This document shows positions 1-13,364 of a stretch of 64,000 bases of DNA, piece by piece. The translations under genes were made by a program, and so were the position numbers. Numbering within the stretch: position 1 is the stretch's first letter; each line of letters starts with the position of its first letter. The notes under the pieces are model-generated. The model searched no databases. It saw only the letters and a list, made by a program, of their open reading frames with translations, and was not told the DNA's origin. This stretch comes from Euptelea pleiosperma (taxonomy: Eukaryota; Streptophyta; Magnoliopsida; Ranunculales; Eupteleaceae): contig CM068545.1 in NCBI GenBank assembly GCA_035048495.1, positions 21,672,741 to 21,736,740 of the forward strand, written 5' to 3'.

Positions 1-40
1 TAGGATAGGGCATTTTCTTTTAATTTTTTTACTCTCCTCT

Positions 41-89
<49 letters not shown>
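41..89. repeat. (TC)n microsatellite
   Basis: An almost pure run of TC dinucleotides. The apparent open frame on the minus strand through it (an Arg-Glu repeat) is a consequence of the repeat and not a gene. Confidence 0.95.
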
Positions 90-91
<2 letters not shown>

Positions 92-111
92 CGGTGTGTT
101 TAAGTTTGCGA

Positions 112-405
112 TGAGTAAAACTCCTGTCAACAGGTTGTGACTTTCACAATGGTCACAACCCATAATAGTAGCCATGTGGAACACTGTTAGTGGACACTGA
201 CCCTCGGTGCACTTGCAAACCAAAAATCGGCCTGATTAGTGATTTCTAAGCGTTGGATTGAAGCCATTTTCATGGGATGATTTTAACCGTAGGAATCTGA
301 GCATTCTTTGGGTGCAAAGATCCAAAGGTTGTAAATCATTAATCAGGCTGATATTGTGTGCTGTGACCGGCTTCAATCACCACGCCTTGGTAGATATACA
401 CACAA
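112..405. mobile_element. Foldback MITE, family B (copy 1, partial)
   Basis: The left part carries a GCCATGTGG word, a 'gacactgacc' block and the core CAAAAATCGGCCTGATTAGT. Near 337-355 an inverted version of that core appears (AATCATTAATCAGGCTGAT). Other family B copies in the window (45.4, 47.4, 48.2, 48.6 and 50.7 kb) show the full plan: inverted arms around a centre with 'catgggttgattttaacc'. The right arm here is shortened or replaced. It is non-coding and probably a non-autonomous DNA transposon. The superfamily is unknown to me. Confidence 0.6.
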
Positions 406-420
406 AAAATCATCATGATT

Positions 421-855
421 GGTCTGGTAGCATACACAGGTAAGGTGGGTTGCATTCAACAGGTCGGGTGCCCTAACAAATTTTGAAATCAAGGCTGGGA
501 TGTATTCAACAAGTCAGCTGCCCTCACATTTTGTTGGATGCCACTAATTTTTCCCAAAGGTAATTTTTGAGAAGCACTTATTTTTAACAAATTGTAATTC
601 CAAACGCAACCTTATTGGTTGATTAATCTGTTCTTTGCTCTCTCTCTCTCTCTATTTTTACAGTTTGTTTTGCTCTAATTTGGTCTTTTTATGTGGGCAG
701 CTTTAATTTATTGGAAACCATAATTTTTGGGGGTACAAATCCTTGTGTAAGGATAAATCTACGATGCCGAAGTAGGTATCAAAACTTTGATACTGACTTC
801 GCCTTTGGAGAACACGTGTCCAATTGGAAGAATAGTATGACTTTTGATTTCTTTT
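421..855. other. Intergenic, no gene seen
   Basis: AT-rich sequence with short CT stretches near 638-652. I see no open frame with family similarity and no clear inverted repeat. Confidence 0.5.
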
Positions 856-1865
856 AGGGTCGTGATCATACCAAAAATCAGCTTGTTCGATGATTTTTAG
901 GCGACGGTTTTAGTTCTAAAAACAATGGTTGCATTCAACAGCTATAAGAATGTCTTAAAAGTGTTAAAAATTACTATATCTAATGGTTATAGATTACCAA
1001 TCAGGGTGATTTTTGGAGTGTATATCCACAAGGGGTGGGATAAATATCGATGCGGTCAGTGGGCCCAAGATGACAGTGGCGAGTAACAAAAATAGTGCTT
1101 TCGCATTTGAAGAAGTTTCAAGCATACCTTGTTACATCTTTTTCCTTTCTTTTAACATAATTTTTGGAAAAACATGTAATAAGGTGTGCCTGAAACTGTT
1201 TCAAATGCGGAAGCAAGATTTTTGTTACTCACCGCTGTCATCTGGGTCCACTAATCATCCTGATTTGTATAGCGTTCTTATAGCCGCTGAATGCAATCTT
1301 AGTACTAAAATCAACGGCTAGAAATCATCAAACAAGCTGATTTTTGGTATGAATGTCTATTAAGGGGTGGTCTAAACATCCATGCGGTCAGTTGGCCCAG
1401 ATGGCAGTGGCGACTCCAAAAATGCCATCTCAGGTATACCTTGTTACATCACGACCCATAATTTTTTATTATTAAAGTTTGGGTCGTGTTGTAACAAGGT
1501 ATACCTGAGATCTTTTCAAATGCGGAAGAGGCAGTTTTGGTAGTCACCGATGCCATCTGGGCCTACTGACCGCATGGATGTTTAGCCCACCCCTTAGTAA
1601 GCATTCATACCAAAAATCAGTTTGTTTGATGATTTTTAGCCGTTGGTTTTAGTTCTAAAAACAATGGTTGCATTCAACAGCTATAAGAATGCCTTAAAAA
1701 GTGCTAAAATCTAATGGTTATAGATTACCAATCGGGGAGATTTTTGGTGTTTATATCCACACCAAGGGCTGGGATAAACATCCATGCGGTCAGTGGGCCC
1801 AGATGACAGTGGTGGGTAACACAAATCGTGCTTCCGCATTTGAAAAAGTTTCAGGCATACCTTGT
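856..1865. mobile_element. Complex of inverted-repeat (foldback) elements
   Basis: Outer arms at 869-900 and 1318-1349 are inverted copies of each other. Both then continue through a shared block (tgcggtcagt, gatgacagtgg, tttcaaatgcgg) that recurs in both orientations at about 1030-1120, 1190-1260, 1380-1420, 1515-1590 and 1780-1860. A near-perfect hairpin sits at 1427-1458 and 1480-1511 (32-base arms, one mismatch, 21-base loop). The pattern fits two or more related foldback MITEs inserted in or next to each other. The TGTAACAAGGTATACC word at several arm ends is probably a terminal inverted repeat. No coding content. Confidence 0.75.
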
Positions 1866-1911
1866 TACATTTTTTTTCTTTTTTCTTTTTTCTTTTTTGT
1901 AAGCAAATATG

Positions 1912-4900
1912 TTATAAAAGATCAGAAACAGAAGGGGCCGAGGAATGGGCACAATCTTCCAGCCGTAGGCTGTTAGAGAGCCACCTAGGAAGAGTGTGAG
2001 ACCATTCCTTGGCAATAGAAAAAGGAGAGGCCTTACTGGCCAGAGTATGTGCTACAGTATTAGCCCCCCTGGGGATATACAAAACATTTACAAAAGAAAT
2101 AGATAGTAACAGGTGTGAGATATCCACCAAAACAGTTGTAGAGAACCAGTCAGAGATAAGGGATCCTGTGTCGAGTGATTTCACCAAATTTAGGGCATCC
2201 GACTCTACTTCCAACTTCTAAATACCTATCTTGATCGCACTCTGTAGACCCCACCTCATGGCTTTTGCTTCGGCTTCTTCGGCTGAGTCAGCTTTTGAGG
2301 GGGAACAACCTGCTAGCACACAAACATTATCAGCATTGCGTATGATAAATCCCAGACCAACGAATTTGTTTTTGGAGGTCCAAGAGGCATCCGTGTTGAG
2401 CTTTAAGTACTGTCTCGCTGGTGAGGGTCCAACACGGTTGCATGGTGTCGGTAAGTTTGGGTGGGTCTTCCTGGATGATATAGTTGCGGATATCATGGAG
2501 GAGATTGAAAGGGTTCAGATGCCTGTGGCCATGGAGAACCTTGTTTCTGTGAGTCCATATTTTCCACATTAAAAGTGTTACATACTCCATTCGATTCTCT
2601 GAAGTGGTTCCATTTTCCAGCCATTCCAAGAGGATGGTCCCAATAAGATCTTTAGAGGTATTTTCCCATCTCGCTGACAAGGGTGAAGCATACCAAATCT
2701 CTGCACTCACTGGGCAAGTGAAAATGGCATGAACTTGGGTTTCCCAATGGTGGTTGCAACGAGACAGGAAGCCTCAATCTCAAGTATTCTGTTGTGTAAT
2801 TTTGCTTTTGTCGACAGAATGTTACGAAGGAATTTCCACACAAAGAATTGGCAACGACTAGGAATTTTCAAGGTCCAAATCGCTTTCCATATTTTGTTTG
2901 GAACACCATGGTCAGCTGGATTGAGAGTAGTGGAACACATGGAAGCATAGGCTAATTTGACAGAAAATTGCCCCTTCGGATGAAGTGCCTAATAAAGTCT
3001 GTCTTGATGTGCATGCTGGCTGAGAGGAATAGTTGTAATGGCTTGGATGACCGCCTCAGGGAATAAGTTCTGGATAAGGTTCATGTCCCATTGACGGTGT
3101 GGGGTAATGAGGTCAGCAACAACATTGAGGGAACAATTGGGTGGTTTTGCCATGGGGATACGGTAGTTGGGAAGGTTTTTTATCCATGGGTCCTCCCATA
3201 TTCAAATGTGTGTCCCATTCCCCGGTAGCCATAAACAATGTTTCTCACAATGTTTGATAGTTGCGATCCCTTTCCAACTCCAAGAATCAGTTGGTTTACT
3301 AGTTGTGGCAAAGAGTGCTTTGTCATGGCAATATTTAGGAAGCAGTTGTGAGGCCAACAGAGAGGAGTCTTTTGATTGTAGGCACCAGACATTTTGGAGA
3401 AGGAGAGCTATGTTCTGTTGATGGAATTTTTTGAAGCCCAGTCCACCTGTCACCTTTGGGGCACATAAGGAATTCCAATTGGCCCACCAGAATTGATTGA
3501 TAATTGCATCCATTTTTGTACACAGAGATTTGGGGAAGAGGAATATGGACATGAGGTATGTGGGGATTCCGGCTGCCACTGATTTGATTAGAACAATTTT
3601 CCCCGCTTGGGAAAGAGTTTTCGCTCTCCAACCTTGAGTCAGGGAGGTAAGTTTTTCAAGGCAAGATTGAAAGGCTTTGTTTTTCGATTTGCCAATGAAA
3701 AGAGGGGTACCCAAATATCTTTCCGAAATGGAGAGGCTCTTGATATGCAAGATATACGATATAGCTTTGGTGTGTCTCCTGTGCATATTTTTGCTAAACA
3801 TGATTCCCGACTTCTCATAATTGACCGCTTGACCCGAGAGTTTGCAAAATTTTTCTACAATATCTTGTAAGGCTCTGGCTTCGACTAGGTTAGCCCGGGT
3901 GAATAGCAAGCAATCATCGGCAAAGAATAAATAAGAGATGGGTGGGCTTCGTTTACATAGCTTAATCCCATGGATTTGGTTCTGTTGAGATGCTTTAATG
4001 GAGTAAGACGGAAAAAACATGGGTGCAAATGGTGAAAAGAAAAGGGGAAAGGGGGTCGCCTTGTCTGAGGCCTCTTGACGGGTTGAAATGACCCATGGGG
4101 GATCCATTGAGCAAGATAGCAAAGGAGGTCGATTGAATGCAAAGTTTGATCCAAGTGATCCATTGCTCCGCAAAGCCCATGGCTTTCATTGTAGTCAGTA
4201 AAAATGACCATTCCACTCGATCATATGCCTTAGCCATGTCGAGTTTGATTGCCATGAAACCTCCCGCCCCTTTTTTGTTTTTGATGAGACTCGTGAGTTC
4301 GTGGTCAAGGATGGTATTGTCAGAAATGAGGCGGCCTAGCAAAAAGGCTCCTTGAGTAGGAGCGATGAGAGGGCCCAAAATAGCTTTAAGTCTGGCTGAT
4401 AGAATTTTGAAGATGATTTTATAACTGACATTACACAAGCTTATGGGCCTAAAATGGGTAATGGAAGTAGGTGAGTTGGATTTGGGGATAAGGGCTATAT
4501 GAGTTTGATTGAGAATCTGGATGTCATCTGATTTTGATAGGAAGGAGTGCACCAGTTGGAAAATATCAGTCTAGAGGATATCCCAATATTTCTAATAGAA
4601 ATGGGCCATAAACCTGTCTGGGCCCAGAGCTTTGAAAGGACCAAGACTGAAAACAGCAGCTTTAACTTCATCTAGTGTTACAGGCCGAAGGAGAAGAGCA
4701 TTGTCATCGTCTAAAACCACTGGTTTTATGAGAGTCTCTAGCTCGATCAGATCAGTTGGTTGTGAGGATGTAAAAAGGTTGGAAAAATATTCAATGAAAG
4801 CGGTACCAATAGTAGATCTCTTGTTGCATTCCGTACCATTTCCAGTTTTGATCCACTCAATCTTATTTTTCCACCTTCGAATAATCGTGGAAAGGTGGAA

Positions 4901-6084
4901 ATATTTAGAATTCTTGTCCCCTTCTTTCAACCAGACTTCTCGAGATTTATCTCTCTAGATCATTTCCTCTTTCATCATAGCCGCCTCAATTTCTCTCGCT
5001 AGCTCTTTTCTTTTGCAAGATGATCTGTGCAAATGGAATTGGCTTGTAATCTTTGAATCTGATGCATTTTTTCCTGGAGGTGTTTGACATGATCGTGGAT
5101 ATTGCCCACACGCTGTTTGTTCCACTGCTTGAGCTTACCTTTAGTGGAATTGAGCTTTCTATGGACTTGCATGGGTTTGGGCCCAACTAGCGGTTTGGAC
5201 CACACTTCATTCACAATGTCTCTACATTGTTGGTCCTATGCCCACATAGAGAGGAAGTGGAAAGGTCTGGGAAGCTTGTCATCGTCTGGAAGAGTGTTGA
5301 TGAGAATAGACAATGATCTGAAGCTATCAGAAGAAGATGAGTAACATTCGCATCGGGGAATAGGTTCCTCCAGCTGCTGTTAGCAATAGCTTTGTCCAGT
5401 CTTTCTTTAACATTTGCTAGACCTTTACGTTGATTGCTCCATGTATATGGTTGTCCAATAAAACCAAGATCAGTGAAGTCTGCATTCTGAAGAAAATCAA
5501 TATGGGCGGAATTGAAAGAAATGTTGGAGGAAGATCCTCCACGTTTCTCCCAATGTGAGTGAATTTCATTAAAATCTCCAGTTATTAGCCATGGTCTATG
5601 TTGATGCTGATACATAGACCACAGATCATGCCAAAGAATCTGTCTATGATGGTGGCTAGGATTACCATAGATACAGGACAGTATCCAAGGGCTTCCTAGA
5701 GGTTCTGACTCAACTATAAAATGTATACCCCTTGATGATTTCTTGAAAGGTTCTATGTGAATACCCGTTTTCCAAAGAACCAGAAGACCTGCCACTCCAC
5801 CCTTAGGCCTCTTGAAAGCAGAAATTGAGAAAGCCTAACTTTTTGGCCAGAGAGATAGCTTTTTCCTTGTTGGCTTTAGTTTCAGACAGGTAAATAATGT
5901 CTGGATTGATCTCCTTGATGTGGACTTTAAGCATGCGAACTGTTGAGGGCTTCCCACTCCCTCGACAATTCCATGCCATGATTAACATGAGAGATTGGGG
6001 GGCGGTATTGGGCTCGCCACCCTCGCCCTTGGACTGTAAGGAGAACAAGTTAATTGTTGTAAAAAAGAGAGTAAGTTCAGGCAT
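1912..6084 (-). pseudogene. LINE ORF2 remnant (endonuclease, RT, zf-RVT, RNase H)
   Basis: The pieces follow one another in several frames. The endonuclease begins near 6084 with MAWNCRGSGK and continues at 5795-5211 with LITGDFNEI and a late SDH motif. The RT at 4930-3202 shows GPDRF, FRPISLCN, a KLDMAKAYDRVEW block, GLRQGDPLSP and the FADD catalytic box. A zinc-binding zf-RVT region lies at about 2940-2650. RNase H at 2496-1912 has NTDAS, AEEAEAKA and ESDA. In a working element these would make one protein of about 1,300 residues that nicks the target and copies the RNA. Here at least four frame changes or stops separate them, so no full-length product is possible. Confidence 0.88.
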
Positions 6085-6506
6085 ACCTCAGTGGTTGGTG
6101 TGATGTGTGATGCAGCGCATTGCTCCGAGCTTGTTTCCGGTGATGCTCCAATTTCCTGTTCTAGCTGTTCAAGACTTATCGCTCATCGCTTTCGATTTTG
6201 AGAGATGATCATAGGGTCATTTGGTTCTCCCTCCTTAGGCTTCGTCTTATGGTGAGAGTGTTGTGTGCCTTTCTCTGGATGAATGGAAGTGTTTTGTGTG
6301 GGTTATGCCTGATTTTTGGTGTGAAGCAAGGAATGTTGGTGCTGGTTGGGTTGAGTATCGGCAACCTAGCTCACCAAAGGGTCCTCCACATTGGTATGTT
6401 GGGAATCAGGTTGCTCAATAGGATCCATGGGAAGGTTCGGTACACTTTCTGTACGAGAGAGATCAACAGTTTGCTTTTCTAGTTGCACCGGGATACCGTT
6501 TTTGGT

Positions 6507-7595
6507 CTAGTAGATGCGAGGACGTACAGGAAGTTGCTCCATTAATCGGAACTGTTGGAGTGGGGTACCTTTCTCTCTGGCTTGTTTAACTAGATGAGCT
6601 GGCATACCGTTGAGTTCTAGGCGAAGTCGTTCTTCCTCTTCCACTTTTGATTCTGCTCGGATCCAGCTTCCAAATTGTTTTGCTGTTGGATCTTTCCAAT
6701 ATTCCTTATTGGGGTCAGGGATATCTTCATTGATATCTATGTAGCATTTGGATTCCAAATGACCAATTCGCCCACATTGATGGCAGAAGTGAGGAAGTCG
6801 TTCATATTTGAAGTCAGCCCATACCCAATAATCGTCCATCTGCAGCCAAAGACCAGGCACCAAGCTTTTTCTCAGATCGACAAGCACTTTGAAACGTAGG
6901 AATTTACATTTCTTGTAGGCCTCCTCCTCTTTGAGATCGTATTTGAGGAGCTTCCCTATCTGGTCAGCAAAATCCTCCGCTGTTTCTTCACAGTAGATTT
7001 CTGGTGGCACCCCATGGGCTTGCACCCAAAAAGGACAGTACCAAAATGTCATGTCTGAGCTTGGTAGGGGGGCTGTGCGTTTCTGCAGAACCAACAGATG
7101 GGAATGAACTGTCCATGGGCCTTCTTCTAGCACCCATTCTTGATGATGAGAGTTGGAGAAGAGGAGCGCGAAACAATTGCCACCGAGGTCCACGAACGTA
7201 AATCTTCTGGCTTGACCCCAAGAGGCTGTAACACTGGATTGAACTTTGGAGGGATGGACTGTTTTATCAGCTAAAACTTTACCTACCACTGCATATCGCC
7301 ATGCTTCTTGTCCTTTCTGTAGAACCGTTTGTCGTGGTTGCATTACTGGTCCGGTTCTACAACCCACCCTCATTTTCGTTGTAAGGTCCGAACTAAGCTC
7401 CATGACCATCTGTTCTTGTTGCATGGCAGAGGAGGTATCCATGAAGAGGGAGCTAGTGGTGGTGGTTTTGTGTGGGTTTGTTGAGGGAGGTGGTATTGTG
7501 GAGGAGGTAGAAATGTGGTTTTGTTGGTGTGATGGGTACGGTTTTTGGAATTGTGAAAGACGAAATGGTGGCGGATAGTATTGTGATTTTTCCAT
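6507..7595 (-). CDS. LINE ORF1 protein, DUF4283 with CCHC zinc knuckle
   Basis: An uninterrupted 362-residue frame. A low-complexity Pro/Ser/Thr-rich N-terminus (about 1-75) is followed by a DUF4283-type domain (about 85-230: GKVLADKTV, WTVHSHLLVLQ and FWVQAHGVP blocks). A CCHC knuckle, CHQCGRIGHLESKC, comes next (about 270-285). This is the usual partner protein upstream of ORF2 in plant L1 elements and probably binds the element RNA. The start at 7595 is the first Met of the frame and gives the expected length. It lies about 420 bases upstream of the first ORF2 segment. Whether it is still expressed cannot be told. Confidence 0.8.
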   Translation of the reverse strand: MEKSQYYPPPFRLSQFQKPYPSHQQNHISTSSTIPPPSTNPHKTTTTSSLFMDTSSAMQQEQMVMELSSDLTTKMRVGCRTGPVMQPRQTVLQKGQEAWRYAVVGKVLADKTVHPSKVQSSVTASWGQARRFTFVDLGGNCFALLFSNSHHQEWVLEEGPWTVHSHLLVLQKRTAPLPSSDMTFWYCPFWVQAHGVPPEIYCEETAEDFADQIGKLLKYDLKEEEAYKKCKFLRFKVLVDLRKSLVPGLWLQMDDYWVWADFKYERLPHFCHQCGRIGHLESKCYIDINEDIPDPNKEYWKDPTAKQFGSWIRAESKVEEEERLRLELNGMPAHLVKQAREKGTPLQQFRLMEQLPVRPRIY

Positions 7596-7940
7596 ACTGC
7601 GATCGCTAATAAAGGACAGCTGGCAGCCTCCAAGCGACAGGGATAAAATCGAGGCTGCTCAAGATAAGTTTCTACAGTGGAGAATTTAGTTGTAAGGATG
7701 GAGTAAGGCGGTGGGAAATGATTAACGTTTTGGGTTTCGAGGTGGATAATAGGGTTGGTTGAGGAGAGCAGGTGGATGGAGATGACGTATAGTGTATGGT
7801 AGGGGATCTAGAATATCCAGGGAGCCGAGGAGGCACGAGTGGAAAAAAAAAAAACTAGGTAGGTGGGGAAGGGCCCACAGGAAAGGCAAAAGAAGGAAAA
7901 AACCGCCTAAGGCACACAACAAAGGAGGATCGCCGGAAAC

Positions 7941-8766
7941 AAGGTGGAGCTAATGCACCGCAAATTGCACCACCCGAGGTTTAAAATTTTTTCTTAAAGT
8001 TTTACCCCCTTTTTTTTTTCCTAAAACAGGAAGGGTTTCCATTTTTTCTGATCCGTCTTCTACTTCCTCTTCATCCTCTCCATCACTCCTTCCTCGTCAA
8101 CACTCCTTCCTCCCATTGTTGTGCCAGGTGAGAGAGGCCAAACCCAAGCCTCGGGTACATTGGCTTCAACGATCGGTCTTCGACTGGCACCCAAGAATGT
8201 AGTAGCGCCTAAACCAAATTAACCAATGGAGTTTTTGGGAGCAAGGAGACTGGAACATAAGGTTTTCAGAGAGAAGGTTTCTGTTGAGGGCATAAATTCC
8301 ATGGTGTATTTTCTTTTATTTTCTTCTTCCTCATCGCCTCGTCGCAGGGTTTTAGCAGAGATGTGTTTATGGGAGGCTTAAATTGAACTACCCTTTTGGG
8401 AGTGGAATCTGAACATGAGAGATTTGTGGGGATTTGTGGGTTTGAGTGGTTAGATTTGGGAGGTGAAGGTAAGAGAAGACAGAGAAGAGGTTTTGGGTTG
8501 GGGAAGGGAAGAGAAGATAGGGCGTCAGAGACAGAGAAGGTGGGGAGTTAGGCGTGTGAGCTGGGTGCCATTTCTAGAAGGATGATTCGGCTGGGATGAT
8601 GAACTGTGAGATACGTTGGCTCGTCTTGAAGTAGGCAAGTGGCCCAGTGGCAGTTTCGTTGGTCTAGATTAACAAACAAGTATTGAGTGAGTCAGAGAAG
8701 CATGGACGGAGAAGAAAATAACAGAGAAAACTTAGAAAAAGAAAATGGCAAATTTTTATATGAAAA
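7941..8766. other. Unassigned spacer between LINE and DNA transposon
   Basis: Contains T-rich runs at about 8010-8020, a CT-rich stretch with short Ser-coding words, and G-rich sequence from about 8440 to 8560. I see no domain similarity on either strand. Part of it could be LINE 5' sequence or an older repeat. Confidence 0.4.
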
Positions 8767-9671
8767 GGTAAATTTTATTGACACCCCAAATCTTACCAGG
8801 GGCACCCAAGTTATAAGGGCACCTAACCCATTTTAAAAATAATCAGTGGGCACCCCATTGCTTGAAAGCACCCCACCCATCCATTAAAAAAGCTTAGGGT
8901 TTGGTTTTTCTTCCTCTAAACTGTTCTCCTACCCCTTCTCTCTCATCGACACCGGCAACATTCTCTGGCGACATTACAACGTCCGACGAAACCCTTCCAA
9001 GGATACTACGCCGTCCGGCTGTCATTCAGGTGAGTTTTACTTATTTTCCTTTTCTTTTTTTAGTTTGATTTCTCCATTCCGTCAAACCATTCCCCATTTT
9101 CTTCTTTTTTGAGTTTTCTTGAGTTTTGTCATCTAGATAATCAAAACTCAACCATTATTGAGTTTTTTTGTGAATTTTTTTCCAACCATTCTCTTATTCT
9201 AGTGTTTTTTCTTTTCTTTTTCCAACCATTTTTACTTCCCTTCTCCGACGTGGATTCTAAGAATCCAACGATGGCGATAGCATTGAGGTGGCATGTACTT
9301 TTAGCCAAAGTAAAACTAATGTTGGTAGATTCTCTGAATCCACGCCGAAGAAGGGAAGTAAAAATGGTAAGTCAAAAAATGAAGTCGTGGTGTTTGATAA
9401 AAAGCCTCAAATGCTTTGGTTGGATCTGACCGACATTACTAGAATAGGTTTGGTTGGATCTAACCGACATTAAGAAAAACTCAAACTTCCTTAGTATTAG
9501 TTTGTTGGATCCAATCGACATTAAGAAAAATTCAACTACTTATTATTAGTTGGATCCAATCGAAATTGTGATGACGACTTTAGTTGGCTCCAACCATCTT
9601 TTTTTAATAAATTTTGATTTAGTTCCTTTTTTTCTATTTCTAACATGACAATGGTTGTTCTCCTTATTAGG

Positions 9672-10490
<819 letters not shown>

Positions 10491-11146
10491 AGGCCTTCAT
10501 GCCATAAACTTATTGAGGCTTGTGAGCCTTTTTGAGGCCCAAGTGCCATAAACTTATTGAGGCTTGTGTGCCTTTTTTTTGTTAAATGTTTTATGTAAGG
10601 TGATCATAATCTTTTTTGTTAAATATTCAATATATGGTGATCATAATCTTTTCTTTTTTGTTAAATGTTCCATGTATAGTGATCAATTAGGTAAGAGATT
10701 TCAAACAAAAAACCAATGACAAATTCACTATTTTTCTTAGTGTCAGTTGGATCCCACTTATATGAACAAACAAATGTCGGTTAGATCCAACTGACTCTGT
10801 CTCACAAATGTAGGTTGGATCAGACCGACAAAGACTATCGATTGTGTATAACTAACACATTTTTTCTATCCATCTTATGGGGCCTGAATTTTCTTAGCGT
10901 CGGTTGGATCTAATAGACTCTATTTTACAAATGTTGGTTGGATGAGATCGAAAGAGACTGTCGGTTGTATATAACTGACACTTTTTTTTAAATGATTACA
11001 AGGCTTGTAGACCACAAACCACAACAAAAAGGGCTTGTAGGCTTCCACAACAAAAAAAAGGGCACGCAGGCTGCCACAACAGAAAAAAGGGCACCTAGGC
11101 CGCAAAAATCAAAAAGAGCTCGTAGGCTTCCTTGACAACAAATGCT

Positions 11147-11521
11147 TCAATCATCATCCACTAGAATGACATATGTCGAAACATCATTCCCACCAATCAT
11201 TTCTTTAAACTCACGCATCCTCGCTATGTAAGGAGTTTCACATTCCTTTGCACGTTCATGGTGAAGCTTTCTCCATAATGAAGCAGCGGGAGGGATCAGA
11301 GCTTCTGATTTAAAAAAAACATTGATGAAGTGGATCTTGTTAACGTATCCAATTACGATAATCTGATGTAATAACACATGATCTGGTGATGTTCTTAAGG
11401 GAAATTTTTTGGGTAATTTAACATTACCCCCTTGGTATACAAAAGTAATTTTTACTACCCCCTTGCAATTTGCAACTGCCTTATTACCCCCCTCGACCAA
11501 GTCAAGCCCTCGTTGACTCAC
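11147..11521 (-). CDS. Unidentified open frame in transposon
   Basis: A 124-codon frame. Its C-terminal half (from about residue 75) looks protein-like, with PPAASLWRKLHHERAKEC followed by ETPYIARMREFKEMIGG. The N-terminal half overlaps the left arm of the nested TIR element that starts at 11412, so the frame is a chimera of the host transposon and the insertion. I do not recognise the family. It is most likely a remnant of the 4.6 kb element's transposase gene read on the minus strand. Confidence 0.3.
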   Translation of the reverse strand: MSQRGLDLVEGGNKAVANCKGVVKITFVYQGGNVKLPKKFPLRTSPDHVLLHQIIVIGYVNKIHFINVFFKSEALIPPAASLWRKLHHERAKECETPYIARMREFKEMIGGNDVSTYVILVDDD

Positions 11522-12623
11522 GGTCGAACTCTAACTCTAAAGCAAAAAGACTAAATTGCCCTTAAATATATCCTTTGGACCTTTGCTTCTTCAGCCTCGG
11601 TCGACGAGAAGCGTTTTCAGGACGTAGGAGGGTTGCAGAACTCGAACTCCAATTCATTCATCCTTCGTATCCTTCTTCTTCTTCGTATTAGGGTTTAACT
11701 TCTTCTCCTCCATTAATCTAACACGATGCCAAGGCTAAACTGCTCGATTTATCTCTGCAACTTGAGCTTTCGAAAACTTTTCACTGAAAGAGAGAATTCA
11801 ATCAAGAGTTTTTCCAGTCTTGATTCCAATTTCGATGAGATATTATCTGAATTTTAGCTAATTTTTGTCACTTTTCTGATTAATCCTCAATTTGGATATG
11901 AAATTTCAACTTGATTTTCTTTGTAGGTTTCAAGTTTCGACATCTAGATAGAGTTCATCAAAGTTTGAATTTTTTGCTTTGTTTTCTGTTAAATCTTTGA
12001 AATCTGATAACGATTCTCACTGTATCTTGGACTGAATTATTTTTTTTCTTTAAAAATCAAAGTCGTTTTCTGGCCTCGGATTTCTGAGATCTGAAGATTA
12101 CAACTCATTCTTAGGCAATAGAGAGAGAAATAAGAATCTGCTTCACAACTTTCGTTTGTTTATTCTCCTTCTGATTCTACTACGTTCAAGCATGTGTCAG
12201 CTTTCTAGCAATTCCTCGTTGTTTTTTCTTGGGTTGATTCGTCTAGTTCGTTACAATCCATCTCCTTATTTTTCTTTATTTTATTTTTTGGATCGAATCT
12301 CAACATCAAATCTGGCAACATCTCCCAAAACTATCATCACAGATATGCAGTTTTCTCAGCTGAAAATCCGAAGGAATCGTGATAGACAGCTTTCATCCAA
12401 TCCCTTTCTTCTGCTATTTTTTCTCTTTTCATCCCTCATTGTTCTTTTTTCTATTTCAAAAACACATATTTAAGGGCAATTTAGTCCTTTTATCTTAAAA
12501 TTAGGGTTGGACTGTGAGTCGACAACGGCCGGACTTGTTCAGGGGGGGTAATACAACAGTTGCAAACTGCAGGGGGGTAATACAAATTTCATTTGCATAT
12601 GAGGGGGGTAACACTAGATTACC
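11412..12623. mobile_element. Nested 1.2 kb non-autonomous TIR element
   Basis: The arms are about 150 bases long and inverted. Left: GGTAATTTAACATTACCCCC, then a GCAATTTGCAACTG block and ACTAAATTGCCCTT. The right arm, reverse-complemented, gives GGTAATCTAGTGTTACCCCC, CAGTTTGCAACTG and the same ACTAAATTGCCCTT. The interior (about 11600-12450) has no recognised coding sequence. It lies inside the 8767-13354 element. No target duplication was found. Long arms suggest a Mutator-like element, which is an inference. Confidence 0.7.
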
Positions 12624-13364
12624 ATAAAGGTTTCTAATACCAAAACATAGGACAATAAGGAAAAATATTTAAAATACCTTCTTTCTAGAAAAATGAACAT
12701 GATGGGGTTCACCCCTTGCCCCATCCCTAGTTATTTTCGATTGAATCCAACTGGCTTATCATAAAGGTCAATATCTTACAAAATTTATCAATCGGTTGGA
12801 TCCAACCGAAAATATGATGCAGATTCAGTGGAATCCAACCAAAATGGATGAAACCATGTCAGTGTCGAGAAACCGACACAACGAGTTGCATACATTAGGC
12901 AGTATGCAAAAAAAAATTAGGGCAAAGATACGGACGATGGCCAAGTTAGCTTTCTTACCAGTGAAGAAGATGTTTGTGGAATGTTATCTTCCACTTGGGT
13001 TGATTTTTTTACACATCTAGTCGATTTAAGTGAGCTTTTTTACTTCGTTTTTTGGATTTTCTACCCTTTAAATCGATTTTTTTTGGCATTGTAGCTATCA
13101 AAGTCGATTCTCCGGTGTTTCTCTGACAGATCTCCAACGATTTTCGACAATTCTGAGGTCGACGGTGATGTTACCACCTTTTAGGTGTAAGGATAGGGTA
13201 GGGGAGGGATAAGGTGAATGAGGAAATGAACAGTGGATGGATATTTGGGTGCTTTCATAATAGGTACTAGTAAGGGGGCCAGTAAAGGCTCCACTTTTTT
13301 AAGGTAAAATATGGGGTGCCCTTGAAAATTATCGGGGTGTCCATAAAACTTACCAATTAAAAAG

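Larger units (their letters stand above)
1866..7940 (-). mobile_element. L1-type LINE retrotransposon, nearly full length
   Basis: Read on the minus strand, the element runs ORF1 (DUF4283 plus zinc knuckle), endonuclease, reverse transcriptase, zinc-binding domain and RNase H, ending in an A-rich tail (plus-strand T-rich run at about 1868-1896). This is the order of plant L1 elements with an added RNase H. ORF2 is broken by shifts and stops, so the copy is not autonomous. The 5' end near 7940 is a guess, because I could not find a target-site duplication. On the left it abuts the foldback complex at its 'accttgttaca' end, so it may have inserted there. Confidence 0.85.

Noticed and set aside
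29..223. Arg-Glu repeat protein on the minus strand
   Set aside because: Encoded by a TC microsatellite; same for frames across 13728-13767 and 52827-52883.
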